NCBI GenBank assembly: GCA_031180725.1
Contig: JAPSLO010000003.1
Location: forward strand, 214,548-278,547
DNA from: Roseomonas sp.
GTDB taxonomy: Bacteria; Pseudomonadota; Alphaproteobacteria; Acetobacterales; Acetobacteraceae
Length of the DNA: 64,000 nt
Direction of reading: 5' to 3'
Shown here in pieces: positions 18,582 to 27,505 of the stretch. The notes below the pieces were generated by a model that was not told the origin of the DNA, searched no databases, and saw only the letters and a program-made list of their open reading frames with translations. Both the position numbers and the translations under genes were made by a program. The stretch's first letter is position 1; the number at the start of each line of letters is the position of its first letter.

Positions 18582-18594
18582 GCCGCCGCTCAGC
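18577..18594. terminator. hairpin containing both convergent stop codons (mfd / DsbA-like)
   Basis: GCTGAG at 18577-18582 and its inverse CTCAGC at 18589-18594 with a six-base loop. The TGA of mfd sits in the left arm and the stop of the facing gene in the right arm. There is no T-tract on either side, so factor-independent termination is only a weak possibility. Confidence 0.3.
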
Positions 18595-19249
18595 CTTCTA
18601 CCAGGGCGATGTCCAGTAGCCGGTCCAGCACCTCTGGCTCCTGCGCGCCGGCGATGGCGTGGCGGCCCTGCACCACGAAGCAGGGCACGCCATTGATGCC
18701 CAGGCGATGCGCCCGCAGATTGTCCGCGTGCACCGCCTCGGCTTCCTCGGTGCTGGCGAGCGCCCGGCGTGTGGCCAGCGGGTCCATGCCAAGCCCGGCC
18801 GCGATCATCACCAGCACATGCTGGTCGCCGATATCCTGGCCCTCGCAGAAATAGGCCTCGAACAGCGCCTGCACGGCGGCATCGGCCAGGCCCTGGCGCG
18901 CCGCCAGCCGGACCAATCGGTGGGCATCCAGGGATGGCGGGATGCGGCGGATGCGGTCGAAGTCGAAATGCAGCCCCTCGGCGCGGCCCAGATCGGTGAT
19001 GGTGCCGTGCAGCCGGCGCGCGCGGTCATGCCCGCCAAATTTCCGCAACATGTATTCCTGCCGTGAGACGCCGCCGGTGGCGATGTCCGGGTTCAGCAGG
19101 AAGGGGCGCCAGATGATTTCGGCGGCAATGTCCGGCCGCGCGCGCAAGGTGCGGCGCAGCCGGTGTGTGCCGAGATGGCACCAGGGACAGACCAGGTCGA
19201 AAACGACCTCGATCTGCAGCCTGGCCCGGGGCGGGGCAAGGATGTTCAC
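18590..19249 (-). CDS. DsbA-family (FrnE-like) thioredoxin-fold oxidoreductase
   Basis: 219 residues. After a short leader the first strand VVFDLVCPWCHLG carries the CPWC redox motif, followed by the long helical insertion of the DsbA/2-hydroxychromene isomerase-like fold and the cis-Pro loop region GINGVPCFVV. There is no signal peptide, so the protein is cytoplasmic, as for FrnE of Deinococcus and related disulfide isomerases. Substrate not known. Convergent with mfd. Confidence 0.88.
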   Translation of the reverse strand: MNILAPPRARLQIEVVFDLVCPWCHLGTHRLRRTLRARPDIAAEIIWRPFLLNPDIATGGVSRQEYMLRKFGGHDRARRLHGTITDLGRAEGLHFDFDRIRRIPPSLDAHRLVRLAARQGLADAAVQALFEAYFCEGQDIGDQHVLVMIAAGLGMDPLATRRALASTEEAEAVHADNLRAHRLGINGVPCFVVQGRHAIAGAQEPEVLDRLLDIALVEG

Positions 19250-19316
19250 CGGCCCATCCTAGCAGGGCGCCAAGGCAGGTTGAACGTGCCTTGCGCGTGA
19301 TGGAGCCGGATTGTTG

Positions 19317-19745
19317 TTAGGCCGCCGCGGCGGGGGCCGGCACCGCCGCCTGCTGCATAATATCGGCCAGGGTCTGGTAGGCAGCGGCCCAGGCTTCCCG
19401 CGTGGCGGGGGTGAATTCGGGGCCCAGCCCCTCGGCCAGTGTGTCCAGCAGGGCGGCGCCGACCGTGCCGTAATGCGCCGGCTGCACCCCATAACCGGCG
19501 TGCCGCCGCCCGAGATCGGCGACGACCGGCAGCAGTGCCTCAGGGCGGCGGAGATTCGCCACGACGAAGCCGATGGCCTGCATCAGCTTGCGGCCCTGGG
19601 CGTGGATGTCGGTCTGCGCGAACATAGGTTTCAGCGCGGGGTCGCGCTGGAACAGCCTGGCGTAGAAGATCTGCGCGGCGGGTTCCGCGATGGGTGCGAC
19701 AAGGCGGAAGCTGCGCTCGACTAGCGCGATCTGGTCGGGGGTCAT
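19317..19745 (-). CDS. single-domain globin (bacterial haemoglobin-like)
   Basis: 142 residues from the ATG at 19745; the frame is open further upstream, but the globin fold begins at this ATG. Features include the opening LVERSFRLVAPIAEPAA, FYARLFQRDPALKPMF (B/C helices with the conserved Phe), proximal-His region LGRRHAGYGVQPAHY, and a C-terminal AAAYQTLADIMQQA helix. These match Vgb-type globins and the globin domain of flavohaemoglobins, here without a reductase domain. Probable roles are oxygen storage or NO detoxification. It ends in an alanine/proline tail. Confidence 0.88.
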   Translation of the reverse strand: MTPDQIALVERSFRLVAPIAEPAAQIFYARLFQRDPALKPMFAQTDIHAQGRKLMQAIGFVVANLRRPEALLPVVADLGRRHAGYGVQPAHYGTVGAALLDTLAEGLGPEFTPATREAWAAAYQTLADIMQQAAVPAPAAAA

Positions 19746-19863
19746 GGTGCGACGGGTCCTTGGCTGGCCCGGATACCGTCTCAGCTCCTGGTTGCGCGAT
19801 GATGTCGCGGAGGCACCCGCCCCGTTTCCGTTATGTCGCGGCGATATGGCCTGGCGGCGGGGC

Positions 19864-20010
19864 CTACCAGCTTCGGAGAGGATCGTAGGGCTGCACGGTC
19901 TCCGCCACCTCGCGGTCTGCATGCACGGCAACCCGCATGGCAAAGACGCCGGTCGCCAGCACCAGCGCGATGATCAGAAGAAGTCGGCGGTGCAGAGGGC
20001 GCAGCGACAT
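19864..20010 (-). CDS. 48-residue single-pass membrane protein
   Basis: Small open frame from ATG at 20010 to TAG at 19864. It starts with a basic stretch (MSLRPLHRR), continues with one hydrophobic helix (residues about 10-26) and ends in an acidic/polar tail with PYDPLRSW. This positive-inside topology looks like a real small protein. The ribosome site is weak. It lies between the globin gene and tRNA-Ser on the same strand. I do not recognise the family. Confidence 0.5.
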   Translation of the reverse strand: MSLRPLHRRLLLIIALVLATGVFAMRVAVHADREVAETVQPYDPLRSW

Positions 20011-20144
20011 TCCGGCTGCCTAACTGGCACGCGCACAAAAGTCCACCGCCGGTTGCAGAAAACTATATCACGCGATAGTGAGGTGTAGACGCCTACCGCC
20101 CCTCCCGCGGCGCGCTGAAGGGGTGCCGCCCGGAGCCGGGAAAC

Positions 20145-20234
20145 TGGCGGATGGGGTGGGATTCGAACCCACGGTGGGCGTGAACCCACGGCGGTTTTCA
20201 AGACCGCTGCCTTAAACCACTCGGCCACCCATCC
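20145..20234 (-). tRNA. tRNA-Ser (anticodon UGA)
   Basis: Read on the minus strand, the acceptor stem GGATGGG pairs with CCCATCC, followed by discriminator G and an encoded CCA at 20147-20145. The anticodon loop reads CTTGAAA with anticodon TGA. A long variable arm (GTGGGTTCACGCCCAC region) and a GGTTCGAATCC T-arm confirm a class II serine tRNA. Length 90 bases. Confidence 0.97.
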
Positions 20235-20321
20235 GGCAGGAACCAGCATTAGCCCATGACAACGCGGAGGGGAAACGGCGCGCGTTGCGCCAACGGCACG
20301 GGGTGTGGCATCAGCCGCTCC

Positions 20322-21290
20322 ATGCGCGTCTCCAGGCGTCTTTTCCTTGCCACTCCCGCCCTGCTTGTGCAGGCCCCGCGGGCGGAAGCTGCCACGCAAA
20401 GCTTCGAGGCCTTTCTGGACGGCGTCCGCGCCGATGCACGCCGCGCGGGCATCAGGCCCGCCGTCCTGCAACAGGCCCTCTCCGGCCTGCGCCCGAACGA
20501 CCGGGTACTGGAACTGGACCGCCGACAGCCGGAATTCACCCAGACCTGGGAGCAGTACCGCGACGCCAGGCTCACCCAGGCCCGAATCGATGCCGGCCGA
20601 CGCGCCTTTGCCGATAATCGCGCCACACTGGAAGCCGTGCAGGCCCGATTCCGCGTCTCGCCCCGCGTGGTGGTGGCGATCTGGGGGGTGGAGACGAATT
20701 ACGGCGGCTTCACTGGCAACATGAACGTCATTGAGGCGCTGGCGACGCTCGCCTGGGACGGCCGGCGCAGCGCCTATTTCCGCAATGAGCTGATCGCCGC
20801 GCTGAAGATCCTCGACGCCGGCCATGTGACGCCGGAGCGCATGCGCGGCAGTTGGGCCGGCGCGATGGGCCATCCGCAATTCATGCCCAGCAACTTCGAC
20901 CGGCTGGCGGTGGACATGGATGGCGACGGGCGGCGCGACATCTGGGACAACCGCGCGGATGCGCTCGGCTCCATCGCCCACTACCTTTCCCGCTCCGGCT
21001 GGCGCGAAGAGGAGCTGTGGGGCAGGGAGGTGCTCCTGCCCCCCGGGTTCAACCCCGAAGAGGCGCGGCGGGAGAACACCAGGCCGCTGCGCGAATGGGC
21101 GCAGCTTGGCGTGCGGCGGGCGGATGGTGGCCCGCTGCCGGTGGCGGACATGGAGGCGGCGATCCTGCTGCCGGGTGGTGCGGGCGGCCAGGCTTTCGCG
21201 GTTTACGCCAATTTTAACGTGATCCGCCGGTACAACCCTTCCAACTTCTACGCCCTGGCCGTGGGCATGCTCTCGGATCGCGTGGCCTGA
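20322..21290 (+). CDS. lytic murein transglycosylase, MltB-like (GH103)
   Basis: 322 residues from ATG at 20322. Signal sequence with an arginine-rich start (MRVSRRLFLATPALL) and cleavage near AEA-ATQ. The GH103 catalytic glutamate is in VAIWGVETNYG. The later AGAMGHPQFMPSNF and the D-rich loop DMDGDGRRDIWDN agree with the MltB fold and its EF-hand-like calcium loop. It cleaves the glycan backbone of peptidoglycan, leaving 1,6-anhydro ends. No lipobox, so it is soluble in the periplasm. First gene of a wall-remodelling trio with rlpA and a D,D-carboxypeptidase. Confidence 0.92.
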   Translation: MRVSRRLFLATPALLVQAPRAEAATQSFEAFLDGVRADARRAGIRPAVLQQALSGLRPNDRVLELDRRQPEFTQTWEQYRDARLTQARIDAGRRAFADNRATLEAVQARFRVSPRVVVAIWGVETNYGGFTGNMNVIEALATLAWDGRRSAYFRNELIAALKILDAGHVTPERMRGSWAGAMGHPQFMPSNFDRLAVDMDGDGRRDIWDNRADALGSIAHYLSRSGWREEELWGREVLLPPGFNPEEARRENTRPLREWAQLGVRRADGGPLPVADMEAAILLPGGAGGQAFAVYANFNVIRRYNPSNFYALAVGMLSDRVA

Positions 21291-21295
21291 TCCAT

Positions 21296-22204
21296 ATGGG
21301 GCCGCGTCCCGCCCTGGCCTGCCTTCTCGCGCTGCTGGCCCTGGCGGGCTGCACGCGCCAACCCGTGCGGCCGGCCGCCCAGCCGCGCTACATGGTGGGC
21401 CAGCCCTACGAAATGGGCGGGGTCTGGTCCTATCCGCGAGAGGATTTCGGCCTGGTGGAGACCGGCTTGGCCACGGTGGCGCTGGACCAGCGCGCCGGCC
21501 GCCGCACCGCCAATGGCGAGATCCACGATCCCGCGCAGCTCATGGCCGCGCATCGCACGCTGCAACTGCCCGCGGTGGTGCGGGTGACCAACCTGGAAAC
21601 CGGGCTTGAGCTGGACGTCCGTGTGAACGACCGCGGCCCCGCCAGCCCGGCACGGGTGATCGAACTGTCGCGGCGCGCCGCGCAGTTGATTGGCCTTCGC
21701 CCGGGCGCGGCGGCGCAGGTGCGGATCGCCGTGCAGGCGGAACCCAGCCGCGCGCTTGCCGCCGGGCTGCCGAACCCCGAGGTGCCGCGGCTGGAAGTGC
21801 AGGCGGCCCCCATCGCTGCCGTGCAGCGGGAGGATCTGGCCCCACCGCCTGGTGCCGCCCAGGCCGGCCGGGTGCGGGAGGCGCGCGCCCTGCCGGGCGC
21901 GGGCCGCGCGGTGGAAGCGGTGGCCGGCCCCGCCGTGCAGGTGCCGGAGCGCCTGCCGGAAGCCGTCGCGCGGGTGCCGGTGCAGCCCGGGCGGCTTTAC
22001 GTGGAGGCCGCCAGTTTCTCCCGCCGCGACCTGGCGGAACGGCAGGCGGCCCGCATGGGCGGAAGGGTGGATGCGATCGGCCCGCGGGGCCGGCAGACCT
22101 TCCGCGTGCGGATTGGTCCCCTGCCAGGGGTGCCCGAGGCCGATCGCGCGCTTGAGGCGACCCTGCGCGCGGGCGTATCCGAAGCAAAGATCATCGTTGA
22201 CTGA
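21296..22204 (+). CDS. rlpA: septal-ring lytic transglycosylase RlpA-like lipoprotein
   Basis: 302 residues. Lipoprotein signal with lipobox LALAGC near residue 19, so the protein is anchored to the outer membrane. The double-psi beta-barrel carries GRRTANGE and RVNDRGP, which hold the acidic residues used for catalysis in RlpA; the WYG of the gammaproteobacterial form is absent, as is usual for alphaproteobacterial members. After a proline/alanine linker the last 70 residues form a SPOR domain (LYVEAASFSRRDLAER onward) that binds denuded septal glycans. Five bases after the mltB-like gene. Confidence 0.9.
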   Translation: MGPRPALACLLALLALAGCTRQPVRPAAQPRYMVGQPYEMGGVWSYPREDFGLVETGLATVALDQRAGRRTANGEIHDPAQLMAAHRTLQLPAVVRVTNLETGLELDVRVNDRGPASPARVIELSRRAAQLIGLRPGAAAQVRIAVQAEPSRALAAGLPNPEVPRLEVQAAPIAAVQREDLAPPPGAAQAGRVREARALPGAGRAVEAVAGPAVQVPERLPEAVARVPVQPGRLYVEAASFSRRDLAERQAARMGGRVDAIGPRGRQTFRVRIGPLPGVPEADRALEATLRAGVSEAKIIVD

Positions 22205-22252
22205 GGACGAGTCGTGGCCCTGCCACGGCCCGTGAGGGGAAGGGGGGCGTGC

Positions 22253-23464
22253 ATGCGCCGTCGTGACATCATGCTGGCTGCCGCCGGGGTGGCTGCGGCA
22301 TCGCCAGCCCTGGCCCAGCGCCAAGGCCAGCCACGCGGCAACGCCGCGGGCGCCGCGCGCCAGCCTCCGCCGGCGCCCTCGACCCCCGCCAACAGCCCCC
22401 TGGGGGCGGTGGATACGGCGGCGCGCCAAGCCATCATGGTCGACTTCGACACCGGCGCGGTGCTGCTGGAGAAGAACCCCGACGAGCGGATGCCGCCCAG
22501 CTCCATGTCGAAGCTGATGACGATGTACGTCGTCTTCGACCTGCTGAAGCAGGGCCGCCTGCGCATGGACCAGCAGCTTCCGGTCAGCGAACGCGCTTGG
22601 CGGATGGGTGGGTCCAAGATGTTCGTCCAGGTCGGCGCCCAGGTGCCGGTGGAAGCGCTGATCCGCGGCGTGATCGTGCAGTCCGGGAATGATGCCTGCA
22701 TCGTGCTGGCGGAAGCGATCAGCGGCAGCGAGCAGCAATTCGCCGAGCTGCTGAACGACTATGCGCAGCGGATCGGCCTGCAGAACAGCACCTTCCGCAA
22801 CTCGACCGGCTGGCCCGACCCCGAGCACCGCATGACCTGCCGGGACCTGGCCATCCTGGCGCGGCGCATCGTCGCGGACTTCCCGGAATACTACCGTATC
22901 TACAACGAGCGCAGCTTCCGCTGGAACGAGATCACGCAGGAGAACCGAAACCCGACACTGGCGCGCGTGCCGGGCGCCGACGGGCTGAAGACGGGGCACA
23001 CCGAGGAAGCGGGCTATGGCCTGACCGCCAGCGCCGTCCGCAACGGCCGGCGCCTGATCCTGGTGGTGAATGGCCTCACCTCCATGCGCCAGCGTGCGGA
23101 GGAGAGCGAGCGGCTGTTGGAGTGGGGCTTCCGCGAGTTCGACAACGTGGTCCTGTTCCGCGCCGCCGAGACGGTGGAGGAGATCCCGGTCTATCTGGGC
23201 GAGCGGCCGAATGTGCCGCTGGTGGCCGGCCGTGACCTGGTGCTGACGCTGCCGCGACAGTGGCGGCGGAACCTGCAGGCGAAGCTGCGCTACGAAGCCC
23301 CCGTCCCGGCCCCCATCGCGAAGGGGCAGGAGCTGGGACGGCTCTTCGTCTCGGGCCAGGGCGTGCCGGAGATGGAGGTGCCGCTGATCGCGGGGGCGGA
23401 TGTAGACCGGCTGGGGCTGCTGCCGCGGATCCCGGCGGTGATCGGGCGCTGGCTCAGCTCGTGA
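22253..23464 (+). CDS. dacC: D-alanyl-D-alanine carboxypeptidase (PBP5/6-like)
   Basis: 403 residues from ATG at 22253, with AAGGGGGG upstream; a GTG at 22214 is less likely. Signal peptide ends near ALAQ. Serine-peptidase motifs: SMSK (S84-K87), SGN in VQSGNDAC, and KTG in GLKTGHTEEAG. A C-terminal beta domain of the PBP5_C type follows. It trims the terminal D-Ala of pentapeptides and controls cross-linking. The symbol is a class guess: dacA/dacC/dacD cannot be told apart. It overlaps tmk by four bases (GTGA). Confidence 0.92.
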   Translation: MRRRDIMLAAAGVAAASPALAQRQGQPRGNAAGAARQPPPAPSTPANSPLGAVDTAARQAIMVDFDTGAVLLEKNPDERMPPSSMSKLMTMYVVFDLLKQGRLRMDQQLPVSERAWRMGGSKMFVQVGAQVPVEALIRGVIVQSGNDACIVLAEAISGSEQQFAELLNDYAQRIGLQNSTFRNSTGWPDPEHRMTCRDLAILARRIVADFPEYYRIYNERSFRWNEITQENRNPTLARVPGADGLKTGHTEEAGYGLTASAVRNGRRLILVVNGLTSMRQRAEESERLLEWGFREFDNVVLFRAAETVEEIPVYLGERPNVPLVAGRDLVLTLPRQWRRNLQAKLRYEAPVPAPIAKGQELGRLFVSGQGVPEMEVPLIAGADVDRLGLLPRIPAVIGRWLSS

Positions 23465-24099
23465 CCCAGGCCACGCCCGGCCGCTTCATCACCTTCGAGG
23501 GCGGCGAAGGCGGCGGCAAATCCACCCAGGCCCGCCGGCTGGCCGCGCATCTCTCGGCCCACGGCATCCCGGTGCTGCTGACGCGCGAGCCCGGCGGTTC
23601 CGCCGGGGCGGAGGCGATCCGCGCCCTGCTGCTGAACGGCCACGGATTCGACCCGGTGGCGGAGGCGATGCTGATGTTCGCGGCGCGGCGGGAGCATGTG
23701 ATGGCCACCATCCGCCCGGCGCTCGCGGCCGGGCTGTGGGTGGTCTGCGACCGCTTCGTGGATTCCACTCGTGCCTATCAATGCCATGGGCAGGGCGTGC
23801 CCGGTGAAGTCTATCGCGACCTTTCGGTGCTCGCGCTCGAAGGGCTGATGCCGGATCTGACGCTGATCCTGGATGTGCCACCGGAACTCGGCATGCAGCG
23901 GGCTGTGCAGCGCGGTGTCGCGCCGGACCGCTATGAGCGGCTGGATGCTGGCTTCCACGCAAGGGTGCGCGCCGGCTTCCTGGCCATCGCCGCGGCCGAG
24001 CCGGACCGCTGCGCCGTGCTGGACGCGACGAAAGGGCCGGAGGAGGTCTTTGCCGCGATCCGGGAAGAGGTGGCCCGGCGCCTGGGCGTCGCGGCCTGA
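23461..24099 (+). CDS. tmk: thymidylate kinase
   Basis: 212 residues from the GTG at 23461, which overlaps the preceding stop. P-loop FEGGEGGGKSTQ (residues 12-23), DRxVDST as CDRFVDSTRAY, and LID region with AVQRGVAPDRYERLD. Converts dTMP to dTDP. It is followed by holB through a TGATG overlap; tmk-holB is a very common pair. Confidence 0.95.
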   Translation: MTQATPGRFITFEGGEGGGKSTQARRLAAHLSAHGIPVLLTREPGGSAGAEAIRALLLNGHGFDPVAEAMLMFAARREHVMATIRPALAAGLWVVCDRFVDSTRAYQCHGQGVPGEVYRDLSVLALEGLMPDLTLILDVPPELGMQRAVQRGVAPDRYERLDAGFHARVRAGFLAIAAAEPDRCAVLDATKGPEEVFAAIREEVARRLGVAA

Positions 24100-25163
24100 T
24101 GGCCCGCGCGCCGAAGCCCATCGAGTTCGAGGAGGACGAAGACCTTCCGGTTCGCGGCAATCCTGAGCTGTTCGGGCATCAGGCCGCCGCGACGGCGCTG
24201 GAGGAAGCCGCGCGCTCCGGCCGGCTGCCGCATGCGTGGCTGGTGGCTGGTCCGCCTGGCATCGGCAAGGCGACGCTGGCCTATCGCTTCGGGCGTTGGC
24301 TGCTCTCTGGCGGGGCCGAGCGGCCGGCGCTGCCTGGTGCGCCGCCCCTGGATCTTGCGCCGGATCACCCCGTATTCCGCCGCGTGCTGGCCGGCAGCCA
24401 TGCCGATCTGCGCGCCCTGCGGCCGCAGGCCGGCGCGGGGGTGAAACAGGCCATCCGCGTGGAGGATGTACGCGAGGCCATCCGCTTCCTGGCCATGACT
24501 CCGGCCGAGGGCGCCTGGCGCTTCGTGCTGGTGGACCAGGCCGAGGCCATGCGCGTCGAGGCGGCCAACGCCCTTTTGAAGACGTTGGAGGAGCCGCCGC
24601 CGCGCGCGGTGCTGATGCTGACCACCGCCGCCCCCGACCGTCTGCTGCCTACCATCCGCAGCCGCTGCCGCCGGCTGGAGCTGGAACCACTGGACGCCGC
24701 CGCCATGGAGGAGGTGCTGCGCCGCCAGCGCCCGGAGCTGAACCGCAGCGAGCGCGACCGGCTGGCGACGATGGCCGAGGGCTCGCCGGGCCGCGCCCTG
24801 GAACTGGCGGAAGGCGAGGGGCTGGCGATCCAGACCCTGGTGGAGGAAGTGCTGGCGGCCGCGCCCGCCGGCGATCGGCGGCGCTGGCATGCCATTGCCG
24901 ATGCGGTGGCGCAGAAGCGCGACGGCAGCGACTTCATGACCTTCATCGCCCTGCTACGGCGGGAAATCTCGGCCGCCGTGCGCAAGGCCGCCCGGGGTGG
25001 GAATGGCGCGGCGCCGGTCTGGCTTGCGATCCGTCCGCTTGCCGAGTGGTCCACCCTGTGGGATAGCCTCGCACGCCTCGCCGCCGAGACGGACGCGCTG
25101 AGCCTTGACCGCAAGCAGGCTGTGTTGACCGCACTCGGCTGGCTCACCCCGCCGCGGCGTTGA
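24099..25163 (+). CDS. holB: DNA polymerase III delta-prime subunit
   Basis: 354 residues. Clamp-loader AAA+ core: GPPGIGKATLAYRF at residues about 49-62 (P-loop), SRC motif in TIRSRCRRLELEPL, and the three-domain arrangement ending in a helical bundle. An acidic start (FEEDEDLPVRGNPELFGH) precedes the core. The zinc-binding cysteines of the E. coli protein are missing. It helps load the sliding clamp. Confidence 0.92.
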   Translation: MARAPKPIEFEEDEDLPVRGNPELFGHQAAATALEEAARSGRLPHAWLVAGPPGIGKATLAYRFGRWLLSGGAERPALPGAPPLDLAPDHPVFRRVLAGSHADLRALRPQAGAGVKQAIRVEDVREAIRFLAMTPAEGAWRFVLVDQAEAMRVEAANALLKTLEEPPPRAVLMLTTAAPDRLLPTIRSRCRRLELEPLDAAAMEEVLRRQRPELNRSERDRLATMAEGSPGRALELAEGEGLAIQTLVEEVLAAAPAGDRRRWHAIADAVAQKRDGSDFMTFIALLRREISAAVRKAARGGNGAAPVWLAIRPLAEWSTLWDSLARLAAETDALSLDRKQAVLTALGWLTPPRR

Positions 25164-25184
25164 GCCCCGGCGGCAGACGGGAAG

Positions 25185-26726
25185 ATGTCCGTGCCCGACC
25201 GCCGGCCCTGCTTCATCACCACGCCGATCTACTACGTGAACGACAAGCCCCATATCGGGCATGCGTACACCTCGCTCGCCGCCGATGTGCTGGCGCGCTG
25301 GCGCCGCATGCAGGGCAGGGAGGTCTTCTTCCTGACCGGCACCGACGAGCACGGGCAGAAGGTGGAGAAGGCCGCGAAGGATGCCGGCCAGGACCCGCAG
25401 GCCTTCACCGACCGGGTGAGCCAGCATTTCCGCGACCTGGCGGTGACGATGGGGTTTTCGATCGACGGCTTCATCCGCACCACCGAGCCCCGCCACAAGC
25501 ACGCCTGCGCGGTGCTGTGGGAAAAGCTCGCCGCGAATGGCGAGATCTACCTGGGTGACTACGAGGGCTGGTACGCGGTGCGCGACGAGGCCTTCTATGG
25601 CCCGGATGAGCTTACCGAGAGCGACGGGGTGAAATACGCACCCTCCGGCGCGCCGGTGGAATGGGTGAAGGAGCCTTCGTATTTCTTCCGTCTCTCCGCC
25701 TGGGGCGACAGGCTGCTGAAGTTCTATGAGGAGAATCCCGACTTCATCGCGCCGGCCAGCCGCCGGAACGAGGTGATCTCCTTCGTGAAGGCGGGGCTCG
25801 GCGACCTCTCCATCTCCCGCACCTCCTTCCGCTGGGGCGTGAAGGTGCCGGGGGATGAGAGCCATGTGATGTATGTCTGGCTGGATGCGCTGACCAACTA
25901 CATCACCGCTGCCGGCTATGCCGCGGACGAGGCGAAGTTCGCGAAGTGGTGGCCGGCCGAGATCCATTTCGTCGGCAAGGACATCCTGCGCTTCCATGCC
26001 ATCTACTGGCCGGCCTTCCTGATGGCCGCGGGCCTGGAACCGCCGAAGCGCGTCTTCGCGCATGGCTGGTGGACGAATGAAGGCCAGAAGATCTCGAAGT
26101 CGCTGGGCAATGTGATCGATCCCGTGGCGCTGGTTGCGGAGTTCGGACTGGACCCGACCCGCTACTTCCTGCTTCGCGAGGTGCCCTTCGGCCAGGATGG
26201 CGATTTCAGCCGCGCCGCGCTGGTCAACCGCAACAATGGTGAACTGGCGAATGCGCTGGGCAACCTGGCCAACCGCACGCTGAGCCTGATCCAGCGGAAT
26301 TGCGGCGGCGCGCTGCCGGCGTCATCGCCCCGGGCGCCGGGCGATGCGGCGCTGGGCGCGCTGGTGGACGCGCTGCCAGCGACGGTCGGTGCCCATCTCG
26401 ACCGGCAGGAGTACCATCTGGCCTTGGAAGCGGTGATGGCCGCGGCGCGCGAGGCCAACGGCTACATCACGGTGGAAGCGCCCTGGGCGCTGAAGAAGAC
26501 CGACCCGGCGCGGATGGAGGCGGTGCTGCGGCATCTACACGATGCGCTGCGCGTCTTCGCCACCGTGCTGCAGCCCTTCATGCCCGCTACCATGGGCAGG
26601 CTGCTGGATCAGCTCGGTGTGCCGGAGGATGCCCGCGGGCTGGACGCGCTGGCGACGCCGCTGCCGGGCGGCCTAGCGCTGCCACCGCCGGCGCCGCTAT
26701 TTGCCCGGATCGAGGCCACCGCCTGA
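25185..26726 (+). CDS. metG: methionyl-tRNA synthetase
   Basis: 513 residues. HIGH signature PHIGHAYTS near residue 25 and KISKS (KMSKS variant) near residue 305; catalytic-core motifs FLTGTDEHGQKVE and HFVGKDILRFHAIYWPA. The C-terminal anticodon domain ends without the extra tRNA-binding domain seen in longer MetRS, as is usual for this class. Fourth member of the tmk-holB-metG-tatD string. Confidence 0.96.
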   Translation: MSVPDRRPCFITTPIYYVNDKPHIGHAYTSLAADVLARWRRMQGREVFFLTGTDEHGQKVEKAAKDAGQDPQAFTDRVSQHFRDLAVTMGFSIDGFIRTTEPRHKHACAVLWEKLAANGEIYLGDYEGWYAVRDEAFYGPDELTESDGVKYAPSGAPVEWVKEPSYFFRLSAWGDRLLKFYEENPDFIAPASRRNEVISFVKAGLGDLSISRTSFRWGVKVPGDESHVMYVWLDALTNYITAAGYAADEAKFAKWWPAEIHFVGKDILRFHAIYWPAFLMAAGLEPPKRVFAHGWWTNEGQKISKSLGNVIDPVALVAEFGLDPTRYFLLREVPFGQDGDFSRAALVNRNNGELANALGNLANRTLSLIQRNCGGALPASSPRAPGDAALGALVDALPATVGAHLDRQEYHLALEAVMAAAREANGYITVEAPWALKKTDPARMEAVLRHLHDALRVFATVLQPFMPATMGRLLDQLGVPEDARGLDALATPLPGGLALPPPAPLFARIEATA

Positions 26727-26729
26727 ACC

Positions 26730-27503
26730 ATGCTCATTGATAGCCATTGCCACCTCGACTACTTCGAGGGGGCGGAACGAGATGAAGTGGTGGCGCGTGC
26801 GCTGGCGGCCGGTGTCGGACGCATGGTCACCATCGGCACGCGGCTGGGCGAGCAGGCCGCCACGGTAAGGGCCATTGCGGACACCTATCCGGATGTCTTC
26901 GCCACCGTCGGCATCCACCCCCACAATGCCGGGGAGCGTGAGGTGCCGAGCGTCGAGGAAATCCTGCGCGAGGCCGACCACCCCAGGGTGATCGGCATCG
27001 GGGAGTCCGGTCTGGACTACTTCTACGACAAGTCGCCGCGGCCCGTCCAGGCCGAGAGCTTCCGCCGCCACATTGCCGCCGCCCGGCAATCCGGCCTGCC
27101 GTTGGTGATCCACGCCCGAGACGCCGATGCCGATATCGCCGCGATCCTGGAGGAGGAGACGGGGAAGGGGGCCTTCCCCTTCCTGCTGCACTGCTTCTCC
27201 TCCGGCGCGGAGCTGGCGCGGACGGCGCTTCGGCTGGGGGGCTATCTCTCCTTCTCCGGCATCCTGACTTTCCCGAAGAGCACCGAGAACCGGGAGGTCG
27301 CCGCCGCGGCGCCAGCCGACCGGATTCTGGTGGAGACGGACAGCCCCTATCTGGCGCCGGCGCCCTTCCGCGGGAAACGCTGCGAACCGGGGCTGGTGGT
27401 CCACACGGCCCGGAAGCTGGCTGAGGTGCGGGGTCTGGCGGCCGAAGCCCTGGCCGAGCTGACCACGGCGAATTTTCACCGTCTGTTCCAGCGGTCCTCC
27501 TGA
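26730..27503 (+). CDS. tatD: TatD family metal-dependent hydrolase / DNase
   Basis: 257 residues. Amidohydrolase-type barrel with first metal motif DSHCHLDYF, glutamate in IGESGLDYFYD, HARDAD, HCFSSG and the C-terminal DSPYLAP. YcfH/TatD enzymes hydrolyse DNA 3' ends or D-aminoacyl-tRNA. The start is three bases after metG, and the next gene follows by two bases, so the three genes form one operon. Confidence 0.93.
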   Translation: MLIDSHCHLDYFEGAERDEVVARALAAGVGRMVTIGTRLGEQAATVRAIADTYPDVFATVGIHPHNAGEREVPSVEEILREADHPRVIGIGESGLDYFYDKSPRPVQAESFRRHIAAARQSGLPLVIHARDADADIAAILEEETGKGAFPFLLHCFSSGAELARTALRLGGYLSFSGILTFPKSTENREVAAAAPADRILVETDSPYLAPAPFRGKRCEPGLVVHTARKLAEVRGLAAEALAELTTANFHRLFQRSS

Positions 27504-27505
27504 GG

